Below are positions 25,458 through 34,343 of a DNA stretch of 64,000 nucleotides, piece after piece; the stretch's first letter is position 1; each line of letters begins with the position of its first letter. Source of the DNA: Streptomyces syringium (GTDB taxonomy: Bacteria; Actinomycetota; Actinomycetes; Streptomycetales; Streptomycetaceae); assembly GCF_017876625.1 (NCBI RefSeq), contig NZ_JAGIOH010000001.1, forward strand, positions 7,027,501 through 7,091,500. Reading direction: 5' to 3'. The translations under genes and the position numbers were made by a program. Below the pieces are notes generated by a model that was given only the letters and a program-made list of their open reading frames with translations, had not been told where the DNA came from and made no database searches.

Positions 25458-26032
25458 CTCTCACCAGCTCTCCGGACGGCCTCATCGTCCCCCCGGGCGC
25501 GGGGCGCACCCTCGTGACGGCGGCCCAGCAGGTGACGTTCAAGGTGACCGGGGAGCACTCGCGGGCGGCCTCGAGCTTCGAGGTCGTCGTCCCCCCGGGC
25601 TTCGACGTCGGCGCGCATCTGCACACCCGCAGCGAGGAGCTCTTCTACGTGCTCGAAGGCGAGCTCGACGTCCTCGCCTTCGAGCCCCGCGTCCGGACCC
25701 GCCGCAATTGGCGGGAGTGGGAATCCCCGAGCGGCGAGCGCTGTGTGCGGGCCACGGCGGGCACGCTCATCGTCGTGCCGCCCGGTTGTCCGCACGCGTT
25801 CGCCAACCCCACGTCCGACCCCGCGCGGATGTTCTTCCAGGCCTCGCCCCCGCCGGACCACGAGCGCTATTTCGAGGAGCTCTTCGAGATCCTCAACTCG
25901 GGGCCGGACATCGACCAGGACGCCATCGCCGCGCTGCGCAAGCGCTACGACATCGAGCAGCTCACCCCCCTGACCGCCGCCCCTCCCACGGGCGCCCCCG
26001 AGCCCGCCGCCGCGCCCGCCGTCCTGGCCTGA
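25454..26032 (+). CDS. Cupin-domain protein
   Basis: This is a 192-aa protein. The cupin core FDVGAHLHTRSEELFYVLEGELDVLAFE holds metal-ligand His/Glu (H-x-H-x3-4-E pattern) and the second motif is GTLIVVPPGCPHAFANP. The C-terminal Ala/Pro-rich tail is not conserved-looking. It is probably a small metal-binding cupin (isomerase, dioxygenase or sensor); substrate unknown. Translation appears coupled to the 18-codon leader. Confidence 0.8.
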   Translation: MTLTSSPDGLIVPPGAGRTLVTAAQQVTFKVTGEHSRAASSFEVVVPPGFDVGAHLHTRSEELFYVLEGELDVLAFEPRVRTRRNWREWESPSGERCVRATAGTLIVVPPGCPHAFANPTSDPARMFFQASPPPDHERYFEELFEILNSGPDIDQDAIAALRKRYDIEQLTPLTAAPPTGAPEPAAAPAVLA

Positions 26033-26048
26033 TCCGTCGGCGAGCCCG

Positions 26049-26468
26049 TCAGACGGCGATGTGCCGTTCGTCCTCGGCGATCGGCACATCATTGATGCTG
26101 GCGTAGCGGCGCCGCATCAGACCGTTCCCGTCGAACTCCCAGTTCTCGTTGCCGTGGCTGCGCCACCACTGGCCCTCGTCGTCGTGCCACTCGTACGTGA
26201 AGCGCACGGCGATGCGGTCGTCGCCGTACGCCCACAGTTCCTTGCGCAGGCGGTAGCCGTGCTCGCGCTCCCACTTGGCGCGCAGGAAGTCCACGATCGC
26301 CGCCCGGCCGCTGAGGAACACATCGCGATTGCGCCACTGTGAGTCCTCGGTGTAGGCGAGGGCGACGCGCTCGGGATCGCGGCTGTTCCAGGCGTCCTCG
26401 GCGGCCTGGACCTTCGCCAGGGCGGACTCGGCGGTGAACGGCGGGAGCGGCGGCCTCTGCTCGGACAT
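26049..26468 (-). CDS. Nuclear transport factor 2-like (DUF1348) protein
   Basis: This is a 139-aa protein with GGAAGGGGAAAGTC just upstream of ATG. Sequence AEDAWNSRDPERVALAYTEDSQWRNRDVFLSGRAAIVDFLRAKW..HGYRLRKELWAY..RFTYEWHD..W.RSHGNENWEFD is the DUF1348 / SnoaL-like cone fold. Members are small monooxygenase- or isomerase-like proteins of unclear substrate. It is divergent from a TetR gene across two matching palindromes, so it is the likely regulated gene. Confidence 0.85.
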   Translation of the reverse strand: MSEQRPPLPPFTAESALAKVQAAEDAWNSRDPERVALAYTEDSQWRNRDVFLSGRAAIVDFLRAKWEREHGYRLRKELWAYGDDRIAVRFTYEWHDDEGQWWRSHGNENWEFDGNGLMRRRYASINDVPIAEDERHIAV

Positions 26469-26487
26469 GACTTTCCCCTTCCACGCG

Positions 26488-26539
26488 GAGAATGATCGTT
26501 CTCCCTGCTGTCCGGTAGCCTAGGAGAACGATGGTTCTC
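26488..26539. promoter_or_regulatory. Two TetR operators between divergent genes
   Basis: GAGAATGATCGTTCTC (26488-26503) and GAGAACGATGGTTCTC (26524-26539) share GAGAAY...GTTCTC arms and lie 36 bp apart centre to centre. They fill the gap between the DUF1348 gene and the TetR gene. Confidence 0.8.
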
Positions 26540-26565
26540 GGGCAAGACGCGAGGTGGGAGCGGCA

Positions 26566-27150
26566 ATGGACACCACGGCAACGGAAGCTGCGACGCCGGA
26601 GGACCGGGTGCTGGACGCCGCCGGGACGCTCTTCTACGGGCGGGGGCTCCAGGCGGTGGGCATGGACGCGATCCGTGCCGCGTCGGGAGTCTCCCTCAAG
26701 CGCCTCTATCAGCTCTACCCGTCGAAGGACTCCCTCGTCGAGGCCTGTCTGCGACGGCGCGACGCCCGCTGGCGGGACGCGCTGGCGCGCTACGCCGACG
26801 CCCGGCCCGCCGGGGCCGAGCGGGTCCTGGCCGTCTTCGACTGGCTCCACCAGTGGTTCGGGGAGCCCGATTTCCGTGGCTGCGCCTTCGTGAACTCCTT
26901 CGGGGAGCTCGGCGCCGGATCGGAGGCGGTGGCGGCGCTCGCCCGCGCCCACAAGGACGCCTTCCGGCGGTACCTCACCGGCCTGGTGACCGGGGCGGGC
27001 GCCCCCGCCGCGCTCGCGGACCAGCTCGCCCTGCTCGCCGAGGGCGCCATCGTGACGGCCGCGATCTCCGGTGATGCCGAGCCGGCGCTCCGGGCCAAGG
27101 AGGCCGCACGCGTCCTGCTGGAGGCCGCGGTGGCCCGGCCGAACCCCTGA
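26566..27150 (+). CDS. TetR-family transcriptional repressor
   Basis: This is a 194-aa protein from ATG with GGTGGGAG upstream. HTH at residues about 14-60 (RVLDAAGTLFYGRGLQAVGMDAIRAASGVSLKRLYQLYPSKDSLVEACL) is classic TetR. The ligand domain includes FRGCAFVNSFGELG, seen in the TetR C-terminal group that controls DUF1348 and short-chain redox genes. It probably represses itself and the DUF1348 gene through the two palindromes. Confidence 0.9.
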   Translation: MDTTATEAATPEDRVLDAAGTLFYGRGLQAVGMDAIRAASGVSLKRLYQLYPSKDSLVEACLRRRDARWRDALARYADARPAGAERVLAVFDWLHQWFGEPDFRGCAFVNSFGELGAGSEAVAALARAHKDAFRRYLTGLVTGAGAPAALADQLALLAEGAIVTAAISGDAEPALRAKEAARVLLEAAVARPNP

Positions 27151-27280
27151 GCCGGAGGTGGCTGTCCAGAATCGACTATTCCGCCAACTCCATTCCGGAT
27201 AAAGGTGGTTCACCCCTCTTCTCCCGCTATGGACTCTTCGGCAAGAATATGCGGGCAGTCCCTTGGAGGGGTGGTCACGC

Positions 27281-27805
27281 ATGATTCCCGAGCTCGATCG
27301 AACGGCACTTGAAGACGAGTCCGTCGAAGTGCCCCCGCCCGTGGCGGGGTTCATCGACATCTCCGAACGCCTCACCGGATTCACGGCATTCGACCTGTAT
27401 GCCACCGGAATGGCCCAGCTGTACCACGACACCACGGTCGACCAGGTGGGCCGCGAGGCCGTCGGCCGCTTCATCGACGACCTGGCGGCCGCCGGGGGAG
27501 ACCCGGACCGGCTCGTCGACGAGACCTCCCGCGAGATCGCCCGCGCCGTCACCCATCTGTGGTACCTGGGGGTATGGCCCGCGCTCGCCCGGTCCGTGCA
27601 CCGCGCGCTCGGCCGCGAGAAGGCCAACACCGCCTTCACGGCCGCCCCCGAGGCCTACCCCGAGGGCCTGGTCTGGCGGACCTTCCACGGTCACCCGCCG
27701 GGCGCCAAGGCCCCCGGCTTCGGCACCTGGGCCGATCCGCCGCCCGGGGCCCCGCCCCTCGCCCGGCCCGACTGCCCGGCCCACGGCACGGGAGGTGCCA
27801 CATGA
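27281..27805 (+). CDS. Gluconate 2-dehydrogenase subunit 3-like / small helper of GMC oxidoreductase
   Basis: This is a 174-aa protein with GGAGGGG about 10 nt before ATG. The helical N-terminal region (FIDISERLTGFTAFDLYATGMAQLYHDTTVDQVG) and LWYLGVWPAL resemble the small subunit of membrane gluconate/sorbitol dehydrogenases, which helps export or mature the FAD subunit. No Tat signal is seen. Its stop overlaps the ATG of the GMC gene (ATGA), so both are made together. Confidence 0.65.
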   Translation: MIPELDRTALEDESVEVPPPVAGFIDISERLTGFTAFDLYATGMAQLYHDTTVDQVGREAVGRFIDDLAAAGGDPDRLVDETSREIARAVTHLWYLGVWPALARSVHRALGREKANTAFTAAPEAYPEGLVWRTFHGHPPGAKAPGFGTWADPPPGAPPLARPDCPAHGTGGAT

Positions 27806-29706
27806 ACAGCCCGTCACTGGCCGGCCGGCGCCGGTACGACGTGATCGTAGTGGGCGCCGGGATGGCCGGCAGCCTCGTCGCCAAGCGCCTGGGGGACCAG
27901 GGGTGGCGCGTGCTCGTCCTGGAGGCGGGCACCGGCACCCTCGACACATGGCCCGGCCATCTCGACGCGCTGAACACCTTCGCGTCCGCCGTGGCCAAGG
28001 TGCCCAACTCCCCCTACCGGCCCAACGCCGTCGCCCCGTCCCCCGACGTCCTCCACGTGGGCGGCCTGCCCGGCGGCGGGTACCGGGCCTCCGGCTACCT
28101 CGTCCAGCGCGGAGCCCTGCCCTACAACTCCGACTATCTGCGCGCCGCCGGCGGCACCGGTCTGCACTGGCTGGGGCTGACGCCCCGCATGCACCCGGAC
28201 GACTTCGCCGTCCGCAGCCGCTACGGCTACGGCCGGGACTGGCCGATCGGCTACGACGACCTGGAGCCCCACTACCGCGCGGCCGAGCGGGAGCTGGGTG
28301 TCGCCGGGGACGCGGCCGAGCAGGCCGACGCCATCGGCCTGCCGTTCCCCGAGGGCTACGTCTACCCGATGCGGGAGATCCCCCGCAGCTACCTCGACAA
28401 CGTCCTGGCGGCCCGGCTCGACGGACACGCCGTCCAGGAGAAGCCGGGCTCCCCGCACACCACGCTGCGGGTCGTCACCACCCCGCACGCCCGCAACAGC
28501 ACACCCCACGAGGACTACGACGGCGGCCGCGGCTACCGCCCGGTCGGCGCGGCCGGGCTGCCCAACTACGGTGAGCGCTGCGTGGGCAACGCCTCCTGCA
28601 CGCCGATCTGCCCGGCCCAGGCGAAATACACCCCCCTCAAGACCCAGGCGGCCTGGAGCCGTGACGTCACCCTCGTCACCCGCGCCGTGGTGAGCCGGGT
28701 CCTCACCACGAGCAACGGCCGGGCCCGGGGTGTCGAGTACCAGGAGTACGACGACCCCGCCGCCCCCGCGAGCGTCACCCGCACCGCCGAGGCCGATGTC
28801 GTCGTCCTGGCCGCGCACGCCATCGAGAACGCCAAGCTGCTGCTCGTCTCCCGTCTGGCCACCCGCAGTGACCAGGTGGGGCGCAATCTGATGGACCACC
28901 CGGTGCTGCTCACCTGGGGGTTGATGAACCATCCCGTCGGGCCGTTCCGCGGCCCCGGGTCGACGTCCGGCCTGGAGGGCTTCCGCACCGGAGCCGGCCG
29001 GCGGACCCGCGCGCCCTTCCGCATCGTGATCGCCAACTGGGGGTGGAGCTGGCCCACGGGTTCACCCGGCGCCGACGTGGCCCGGCTGCTCGGCATGGGC
29101 GGCGACCCGGCGGCACCGCGCGGGCGAGGGCTGTTCGGCGCTGCGCTGCGCGACGAACTGGGCCGGGGCGTCAGCCGGCAGTTCGCCCTGCAATTCGAGA
29201 TGGAGCAGGAGGCCGAGAGCCGGAACCGGGTCACCATCGACCCGCTCCACCGCGATCTGCTGGGCAATCCGCGCCCCGTCGTCACCTACGACCTCTCCGA
29301 TCGCGTCAAGCGCGGCATGGCGGCGGCGAAGGCCGTCTCCGACCAGATCTTCGGGCTCCTCGAGGCCGAGGACCACACCGCCTACGGCCCGGGGCCTTTC
29401 GCCCCCGGCCACTTCCGCTACGAGGGCCGCGACTTCGTCTACCAGGGCGCGGGCCACGGAGCCGGCACCCATGTGATGGGGGCCTCCCGCGAGACGTCCG
29501 TGGTCGACCCCTGGCAGCGCTGCTGGGACCACCCGGGCCTCTACGCCGTCGGCTGCGGCAGCATGCCCTCGGTCGGCACCGCCAACCCCTCGCTGACCAT
29601 GGCCGCCCTGGCCCTGCGCAGCAGCGAGCGGATCCACCGGGAGCTGAGCGAGTTGCGCCGGCCCCTGACCGTCCGTACCGCCCCCGTCCCGGAGGGACGC
29701 CCATGA
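27802..29706 (+). CDS. GMC-family FAD oxidoreductase (gluconate/sorbitol dehydrogenase large-subunit type)
   Basis: This is a 634-aa protein. The dinucleotide-binding motif is VIVVGAGMAGSLVAKRLGDQGWRVLVLEAG (residues 14-43). RCVGNASCTPICPAQAKYTPL is the Cys-rich motif common to these dehydrogenases. The C-terminal GAGTHVMG..VDPWQRCWDHPGLYAVGCGSMPSVGTANPSLTMAALALRSSERI contains the FAD- and active-site-closing region, with His in GTHVMG and Asn in TANPSLT as likely catalytic pair. It likely oxidises a polyol or related alcohol. It is the middle gene of a fully coupled trio. Confidence 0.85.
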   Translation: MNSPSLAGRRRYDVIVVGAGMAGSLVAKRLGDQGWRVLVLEAGTGTLDTWPGHLDALNTFASAVAKVPNSPYRPNAVAPSPDVLHVGGLPGGGYRASGYLVQRGALPYNSDYLRAAGGTGLHWLGLTPRMHPDDFAVRSRYGYGRDWPIGYDDLEPHYRAAERELGVAGDAAEQADAIGLPFPEGYVYPMREIPRSYLDNVLAARLDGHAVQEKPGSPHTTLRVVTTPHARNSTPHEDYDGGRGYRPVGAAGLPNYGERCVGNASCTPICPAQAKYTPLKTQAAWSRDVTLVTRAVVSRVLTTSNGRARGVEYQEYDDPAAPASVTRTAEADVVVLAAHAIENAKLLLVSRLATRSDQVGRNLMDHPVLLTWGLMNHPVGPFRGPGSTSGLEGFRTGAGRRTRAPFRIVIANWGWSWPTGSPGADVARLLGMGGDPAAPRGRGLFGAALRDELGRGVSRQFALQFEMEQEAESRNRVTIDPLHRDLLGNPRPVVTYDLSDRVKRGMAAAKAVSDQIFGLLEAEDHTAYGPGPFAPGHFRYEGRDFVYQGAGHGAGTHVMGASRETSVVDPWQRCWDHPGLYAVGCGSMPSVGTANPSLTMAALALRSSERIHRELSELRRPLTVRTAPVPEGRP

Positions 29707-30893
29707 CGGCCACCGGCCCGCTGACCGGGCAGAGCGGATCCGCCCTGCGCACCGACATCTCCGCCGACCTCGCGGTGGTCGAGGAACCGCCCTTCCGGGT
29801 GCCGCGCGACCGCGCGGAGCTGCATCTGTTCCTCCAGGCCGCACTGACCCTCGAACACCTCACCGTCCCGCCCTATCTGACGGCCATGTACACGCTGCCG
29901 CCCGGCACCAACCGGCCCGCGCACTTCGCCGTCCGGGCGGTGGTGCTCGAGGAAATGCTGCACATGACGCTCGTCGCCAACCTCCTGAACGCGACGGGCG
30001 GCACCCCCCTGGTGGCGAACTCGCGGTTCGTCACCGGCTACCCCGCCCGGCTGCCTTTCAGCCGGGACGAGGTCCCCATCGCGCTGCGGCACTTCGGGAC
30101 GAAGGCGCTGGACACCTTCCTGTACATCGAGCGGCCGGAGTACGTCGCCGAGCCGCCCGGTCACCCCTCCGTGGCGGACGACGACGGCTGGACCTCCATC
30201 GGCCAGTTCTACAACACCATCCGCGAAGGGGTGATCCGGCTGTCGAGGAGGCTCGGCGAGGCGGAGCTCTTCTGCGGCGACCCCGCGCGGCAGGCCGGCC
30301 CGAAGGACTTCTACAACTCCGGCGGCGAGGTCTTCGCGGTCACGGACCTGCCGTCCGCCCTCAAGGCCCTGCGGGTCATCACCGAGCAGGGCGAGGGCGC
30401 GGCCGGGGGCATCCACGACACCGACGACCGGCTCTTCGGCGAGGCCCGAGAGGTCGCCCACTACTTCCGGTTCAACGAGATCCGTCAGGAGCGGAGTTAC
30501 GGCCCGCACGACACCCCGCGCTCCGGGCCGACCGGCCCGGCCATGGACGTGGCCTGGCAGCACACCTACCCCATCGACCCCGAGGCGAAGGTGGCGCACT
30601 ACCCGCCCGGCAGCGCCGTGCGCCGGGCCGCCGACCACTTCAACGAGGTGTACGCGCGGCTGCTCGTCGTCCTCGAACGCGGTTACACCGAGGATCCGGC
30701 GCTGCTCGGGGCGGCCGTGCCGGTCATGCTGGAGCTGCGCGACCTCGCCGAGGCCCTCTACCGCAATCCGCACCCCGACCCGGCCAAGCGCGCCCTGGGC
30801 CTGTACGCCTCGGCCACCTACGAGATCACCGACCGGCACTTCACCCTCGCGCGCGACCGGCTGTCCGAGGCCTCCGGTGCCGCCGGTCAGTGA
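29703..30893 (+). CDS. Ferritin-like protein, VioB / iminophenylpyruvate-dimer-synthase-like domain
   Basis: This is a 396-aa protein. Helical di-iron-type pattern: LHLFLQAALTLEHLTVPPYLTAMYTL (Glu, His) and VVLEEMLHMTLVANLLNATGG (Glu-x-x-x-His), matching the ferritin-like domain of VioB/RebD-type proteins; the remainder includes EVAHYFRFNEI and HFNEVYARLL. RebD and VioB couple two indole-imine units, but stand-alone homologues occur with GMC oxidases and have no defined reaction. ATGA overlap couples it to the GMC gene. Confidence 0.75.
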   Translation: MTATGPLTGQSGSALRTDISADLAVVEEPPFRVPRDRAELHLFLQAALTLEHLTVPPYLTAMYTLPPGTNRPAHFAVRAVVLEEMLHMTLVANLLNATGGTPLVANSRFVTGYPARLPFSRDEVPIALRHFGTKALDTFLYIERPEYVAEPPGHPSVADDDGWTSIGQFYNTIREGVIRLSRRLGEAELFCGDPARQAGPKDFYNSGGEVFAVTDLPSALKALRVITEQGEGAAGGIHDTDDRLFGEAREVAHYFRFNEIRQERSYGPHDTPRSGPTGPAMDVAWQHTYPIDPEAKVAHYPPGSAVRRAADHFNEVYARLLVVLERGYTEDPALLGAAVPVMLELRDLAEALYRNPHPDPAKRALGLYASATYEITDRHFTLARDRLSEASGAAGQ

Positions 30894-30929
30894 TGCCCGG
30901 CGGCACGGCTCACTGACCGGCGGGGCCGC

Positions 30930-32405
30930 CTACGTGCTCGGCGGTTCGGCCTTGGGCGGGGTGCGGGGCGCGGGCGGCAGCTGCTTGTCCGCGGTGGGCG
31001 GTTGCGCGGGCGGTGGCTGCCGGTCGGCCGGGGGCTTGGCGGCAGACTGCGGCGGAGGCTTGGGCGGGTCCACCGGCTTGTACGTCGGCTTGTACGTCGG
31101 CGGGTTCACCGGTTTGGTCGCCGGCGGGGCCTGCCCGGTGTTCCGCGGCGGTGTCTGCGGCGGTTGTACCGACTTCTGCGGCGGCCGGTCCTGACCGCTC
31201 GCCGTCGGCAGCCGCCCCCCGGTGGGCTGCCTGCCGCTCGGCACGGACGAGGACGCCGCGGACGGCGGCTTGGGGCGGGCGGACGGCACGGCCGGTGCCG
31301 TCGGCACGGCCGCGGTGGCCTTCGGAGGCTTCGAGGCCGTCGGCGGGCGGACCGACGACGGCCCGGTGCCGGTCGGCGGCTTGGACGACGTGCCCGGAGA
31401 CGACGTTCCCTTGGACGCTGTCCCCTTGGACGGCGTTCCCGAGCCCGGCGGTGAGGAGGGCGCCCCCGACCCCGGGGCGGAAGCGGACGGCGCCGGTGAG
31501 GAGGGCTTGCCCGATTCCGGCGACGGAGTGCCGCTGCCGCCGCCCGTGGGCGTGGGGAGCAGGGCCGACGGGGTGGGCACGGGGAACGGCTGGGAGTCCT
31601 TCGAACCGTCGGAGCCCGTACCGCGGTCGAAGCCCTTGGTCGGCGCGTACGGATCGACGAGCGGGACGGACGTCAGCGGCCCCTTCTCCTTGGGCCGTTC
31701 CTTGATGACCGTGATCTGGACGTAGGCGAAGCCCTCCCAGCGCTTGCCCGTGTACGAGGACGCCTTGTAGTCGACGTTGGTCTCCGGTTGGCGCAGCGGA
31801 TTCCCGCAGTTGCACTTGACGGCCGGCCGCGCGTAGGAGTCGACGAGCACCGCGACGCCCGCCTGGAGGACCGACAGATATCCGGTGATCTCGCCGTTGC
31901 CCTTGTAGTTGTGGTTCTTGACCAGCGTGTCGTGGAGCAGGACCACCGGTGTCAGCTTGTCGATGTGCGCGGCGAGGTCCCGGGGGTCGATGTCGCGGGC
32001 CGAGCTCCAGGCCTTCGCCTTGACGCTGTCCCGTGTGAGCTCCTTGACCAGGGCCGCCTTGTCGCAGTGCGCGACGTTACGGGTGCCGCCGAACGCGCCG
32101 CGGCTGTCACCGGCCAGCTCGCCGCCGCGGCGGGCGGAGCCGACCCCCTTGAGGTCCGTACCCGCGCCGGTGAGGAACGGGGCGGCGCCGACCACTCCCA
32201 CGGCCTCCAGGGCGAGCTCGGCCGCCTTCTTCTTCTGGGGGCCCGTGCACCCCAGGGTGCCCGTGCCCCCGATCAGGGCGGGCACGGCCAGCAGCGCGAC
32301 GGCGCGCAGCAGCTGCTTGCGCCTGCGGACACGCCGGGTGCCCGGCCCGCCCGTCTCGCGCTCGGTGACTCCGTAGGGAAAGTATGGAAAGGACCCCAGC
32401 CGCAT
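30930..32405 (-). CDS. DUF6777 lipoprotein-like protein with Ser/Thr/Pro-rich tail
   Basis: This is a 491-aa protein. A basic segment (RRVRRRKQLLRAVALLAVPALIGGTGTLGC) gives a signal with possible lipobox Cys near residue 53. The folded domain (about 95-245) contains YGGTRNVxxC-like GGTRNVAHCDKAALVKEL, TPVVLLHDTLVKNHNYKGNGEITGYLSVLQAGVAVLVDSYARPAVKCNCGNPL, the DUF6777 signature. The last 240 residues are Ser/Pro/Thr/Lys-rich, ending in PTYKPTYKPVDPPKPPP-type repeats, likely wall-spanning. It follows the kinase gene on the same strand. Confidence 0.8.
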   Translation of the reverse strand: MRLGSFPYFPYGVTERETGGPGTRRVRRRKQLLRAVALLAVPALIGGTGTLGCTGPQKKKAAELALEAVGVVGAAPFLTGAGTDLKGVGSARRGGELAGDSRGAFGGTRNVAHCDKAALVKELTRDSVKAKAWSSARDIDPRDLAAHIDKLTPVVLLHDTLVKNHNYKGNGEITGYLSVLQAGVAVLVDSYARPAVKCNCGNPLRQPETNVDYKASSYTGKRWEGFAYVQITVIKERPKEKGPLTSVPLVDPYAPTKGFDRGTGSDGSKDSQPFPVPTPSALLPTPTGGGSGTPSPESGKPSSPAPSASAPGSGAPSSPPGSGTPSKGTASKGTSSPGTSSKPPTGTGPSSVRPPTASKPPKATAAVPTAPAVPSARPKPPSAASSSVPSGRQPTGGRLPTASGQDRPPQKSVQPPQTPPRNTGQAPPATKPVNPPTYKPTYKPVDPPKPPPQSAAKPPADRQPPPAQPPTADKQLPPAPRTPPKAEPPST

Positions 32406-32529
32406 GTGCGCACCCCCGAAAGCCGGACTGTGATGTCGGTGATCAGTGATTCCCCCGGACCCCGTCACCGGAGCCCCTAGCCTGCCTCGCCACGCGTGTC
32501 CCTCGTGTGTCCCCGCCCCCCGCCTTCCC

Positions 32530-33924
32530 TCAGCCGTATCCGCAGGTCGGGACCCAGCCGCCGGGCGCGCACGTCGTGCCCGGGTTCCGTGTCGGCCCGG
32601 TGACGGGCGCGGTGGCCGCGGGCGTCTCCCGCGCGCCGGGCGTCGTGGACGGGCGCGGCTGTGGCTGGCCCCCCGACGTGCCGTCCGACGGCCGGCTGGT
32701 CTCGGCGACCGTCCCACCGGTGCCGCCCGACGGAGAGCCGCCGTCGTCACGGGTGGCGATCACCGCGACGGTGGCCGCTCCGCCGGCCAGCAGGAACGCC
32801 AGCACCGGGCCGAGGATCACCATCGACTTCCGGCGCCCGGCAGGGCGGTGCGGGCGCTGCGGACCGGGGAACGGCCGCTCGGGCTGCTGCGGGGTGGGCG
32901 GCCCGAAGACACCGTGGGGGCGGGGGACGGGCGGTGCGGGCGAGGCATGACGCACGGGCCCGGGGGCGGGGACGGGCGACGGCACGGGTGCCGGGGCGGG
33001 TGCCGGGGCAGGCCGTGGCACCGGCGCCGGGGAGGGCGCGGCGACGGCCGTACGGACGTACTCCCCGGTGTCCGAACGCGCCCAGCCCGGTGGCTCGGTG
33101 AGCCGCCCGGCCGCGACGGAGTCCAGGAGCCGCTGGGCCTCCACCGCGCCCATCCGGTCCCGCGGGTCCTTGCGGAGCAGCCCTTCGAGCAGCGGGGTGA
33201 GCGGGCCGGCCCGCCGCGGCGTGGGCGCCTCGTCCTGCACCACCGCCTGCAGGGTGCTCAGTGCCGAGGTGCGCCGGAACGGCGACAGGCCCTCGATCGC
33301 CGCGTACAGGGTCGTGCCCAGCGACCACAGGTCGGACGGAGTGCCGGGGCGCTGGCCCATCGCCCGCTCGGGGGCGAGGAAGTCGGGGGAGCCGACGATG
33401 TCGCCGGTGTGGGTGAGGGCGCCCGAACCCTCGACCACGGCGATGCCGAAGTCGGTCAGCACGACCCGGCCGCTCTCCTCGATCAGGACGTTGGCGGGCT
33501 TGACGTCACGGTGCAGCACCCCGGCCGCGTGCGCGCTGCGCAGCGCCTGGAGCACCATCGAACCGATCCTGGCCGCCTCCTTGGGCTGGAGCACCCCTTC
33601 CTCCTCCAGCACGTCGGCCAGCGACTTGCCGCGCACCAGCTCCATGACGATCCAGGGCCGGCCCTGCTGCTCGACCACGTCGTGCACGGTGATCACGTAC
33701 GGGTGGCTGATCCGGGCGGCCGCCCGGGCTTCCTGCTTCAGCCGCGCGTACAGCAGCCGGACGTCCGCCTCGCGCAGGTGCTCCGGCGCCCGGACCTCCT
33801 TGACCGCGACCTCGCGGTCGAGCAGTTCGTCGATGGCGCGCCACACCACACCCATGCCGCCACTGCCGAGCCGTTCGACGATCCGGTAACGTCCGGCCAG
33901 CAATGGACTTCGCTCCTCGTCCAT
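32530..33924 (-). CDS. Transmembrane Ser/Thr protein kinase (PknB-like, Hanks type)
   Basis: This is a 464-aa protein. Kinase domain residues about 10-275: glycine loop GSGGMG (20-25), VAVKE (Lys 42), HRDVKPAN (138-145) and DFG (158-160), APE in LAPERAMG, all intact. A Pro/Ala-rich juxtamembrane stretch (about 290-370) leads to one membrane helix (VILGPVLAFLLAGGAATVAVIA) and a short Ser/Thr/Pro-rich outer tail with two Cys; PASTA repeats are absent. ATG 33924 has GGAAGGGGGC upstream. The DUF6777 gene downstream is probably a partner or substrate. Confidence 0.9.
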   Translation of the reverse strand: MDEERSPLLAGRYRIVERLGSGGMGVVWRAIDELLDREVAVKEVRAPEHLREADVRLLYARLKQEARAAARISHPYVITVHDVVEQQGRPWIVMELVRGKSLADVLEEEGVLQPKEAARIGSMVLQALRSAHAAGVLHRDVKPANVLIEESGRVVLTDFGIAVVEGSGALTHTGDIVGSPDFLAPERAMGQRPGTPSDLWSLGTTLYAAIEGLSPFRRTSALSTLQAVVQDEAPTPRRAGPLTPLLEGLLRKDPRDRMGAVEAQRLLDSVAAGRLTEPPGWARSDTGEYVRTAVAAPSPAPVPRPAPAPAPAPVPSPVPAPGPVRHASPAPPVPRPHGVFGPPTPQQPERPFPGPQRPHRPAGRRKSMVILGPVLAFLLAGGAATVAVIATRDDGGSPSGGTGGTVAETSRPSDGTSGGQPQPRPSTTPGARETPAATAPVTGPTRNPGTTCAPGGWVPTCGYG

Positions 33925-34343
33925 GCCATACGCCCCCTTCCCGCGCGCACGACACCCCGGGCCGCGCGCATTCGGGCACACTCCATCAGACGGCGGGACC
34001 GTCGATATCGTTCCCGCCTCCGGGAAATTCATGAATTCCCTTGCGCCCCTCCCGACACGGCCTCTCTGGGCAGGGGCTTTGGCTCTCTTTTGGGCCGATT
34101 ACCCTTGCGTCCCGGGGAAGTTACCCGTCGGTCGATTCGCCCGTGATCGGGCTTCCTTTACGGCCGACTATGGGAATACACCCTTCCGTGATGCTGATTC
34201 CCCGAAGTGGCCCGGCAATGCCGGTGTATTCAGCAAGGAATTGCTCCGCTCTCGCAGGGCGGCGCATATTCTCACCGCGGGCCGACGCCGAAGGGGTGGC
34301 GGTCTCGTCACCGCCACCCCTGGGGACCGTCCGTCCGCGCGCG
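33925..34343. other. 419-bp non-coding gap at the end of the NRPS operon
   Basis: This lies between the kinase start and the stop of the last NRPS gene, both leftward. It carries the kinase promoter and the NRPS terminator hairpin (34292-34321). The central part (about 34080-34260) is less GC-rich than its neighbours, with runs such as CTCTTTTGGG and TTCAGCAAGG. I see no coding region. Confidence 0.6.
34292..34321. terminator. Terminator hairpin of the NRPS operon
   Basis: AGGGGTGGCGGT (34292-34303) pairs perfectly with ACCGCCACCCCT (34310-34321) over a 6-nt loop, 22 bp past the last NRPS stop. Confidence 0.75.

Noticed and set aside
27281..30893. Violacein/rebeccamycin-type bisindole cluster
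   Set aside because: Only the ferritin-like domain matches; no tryptophan oxidase, P450 or halogenase is present.
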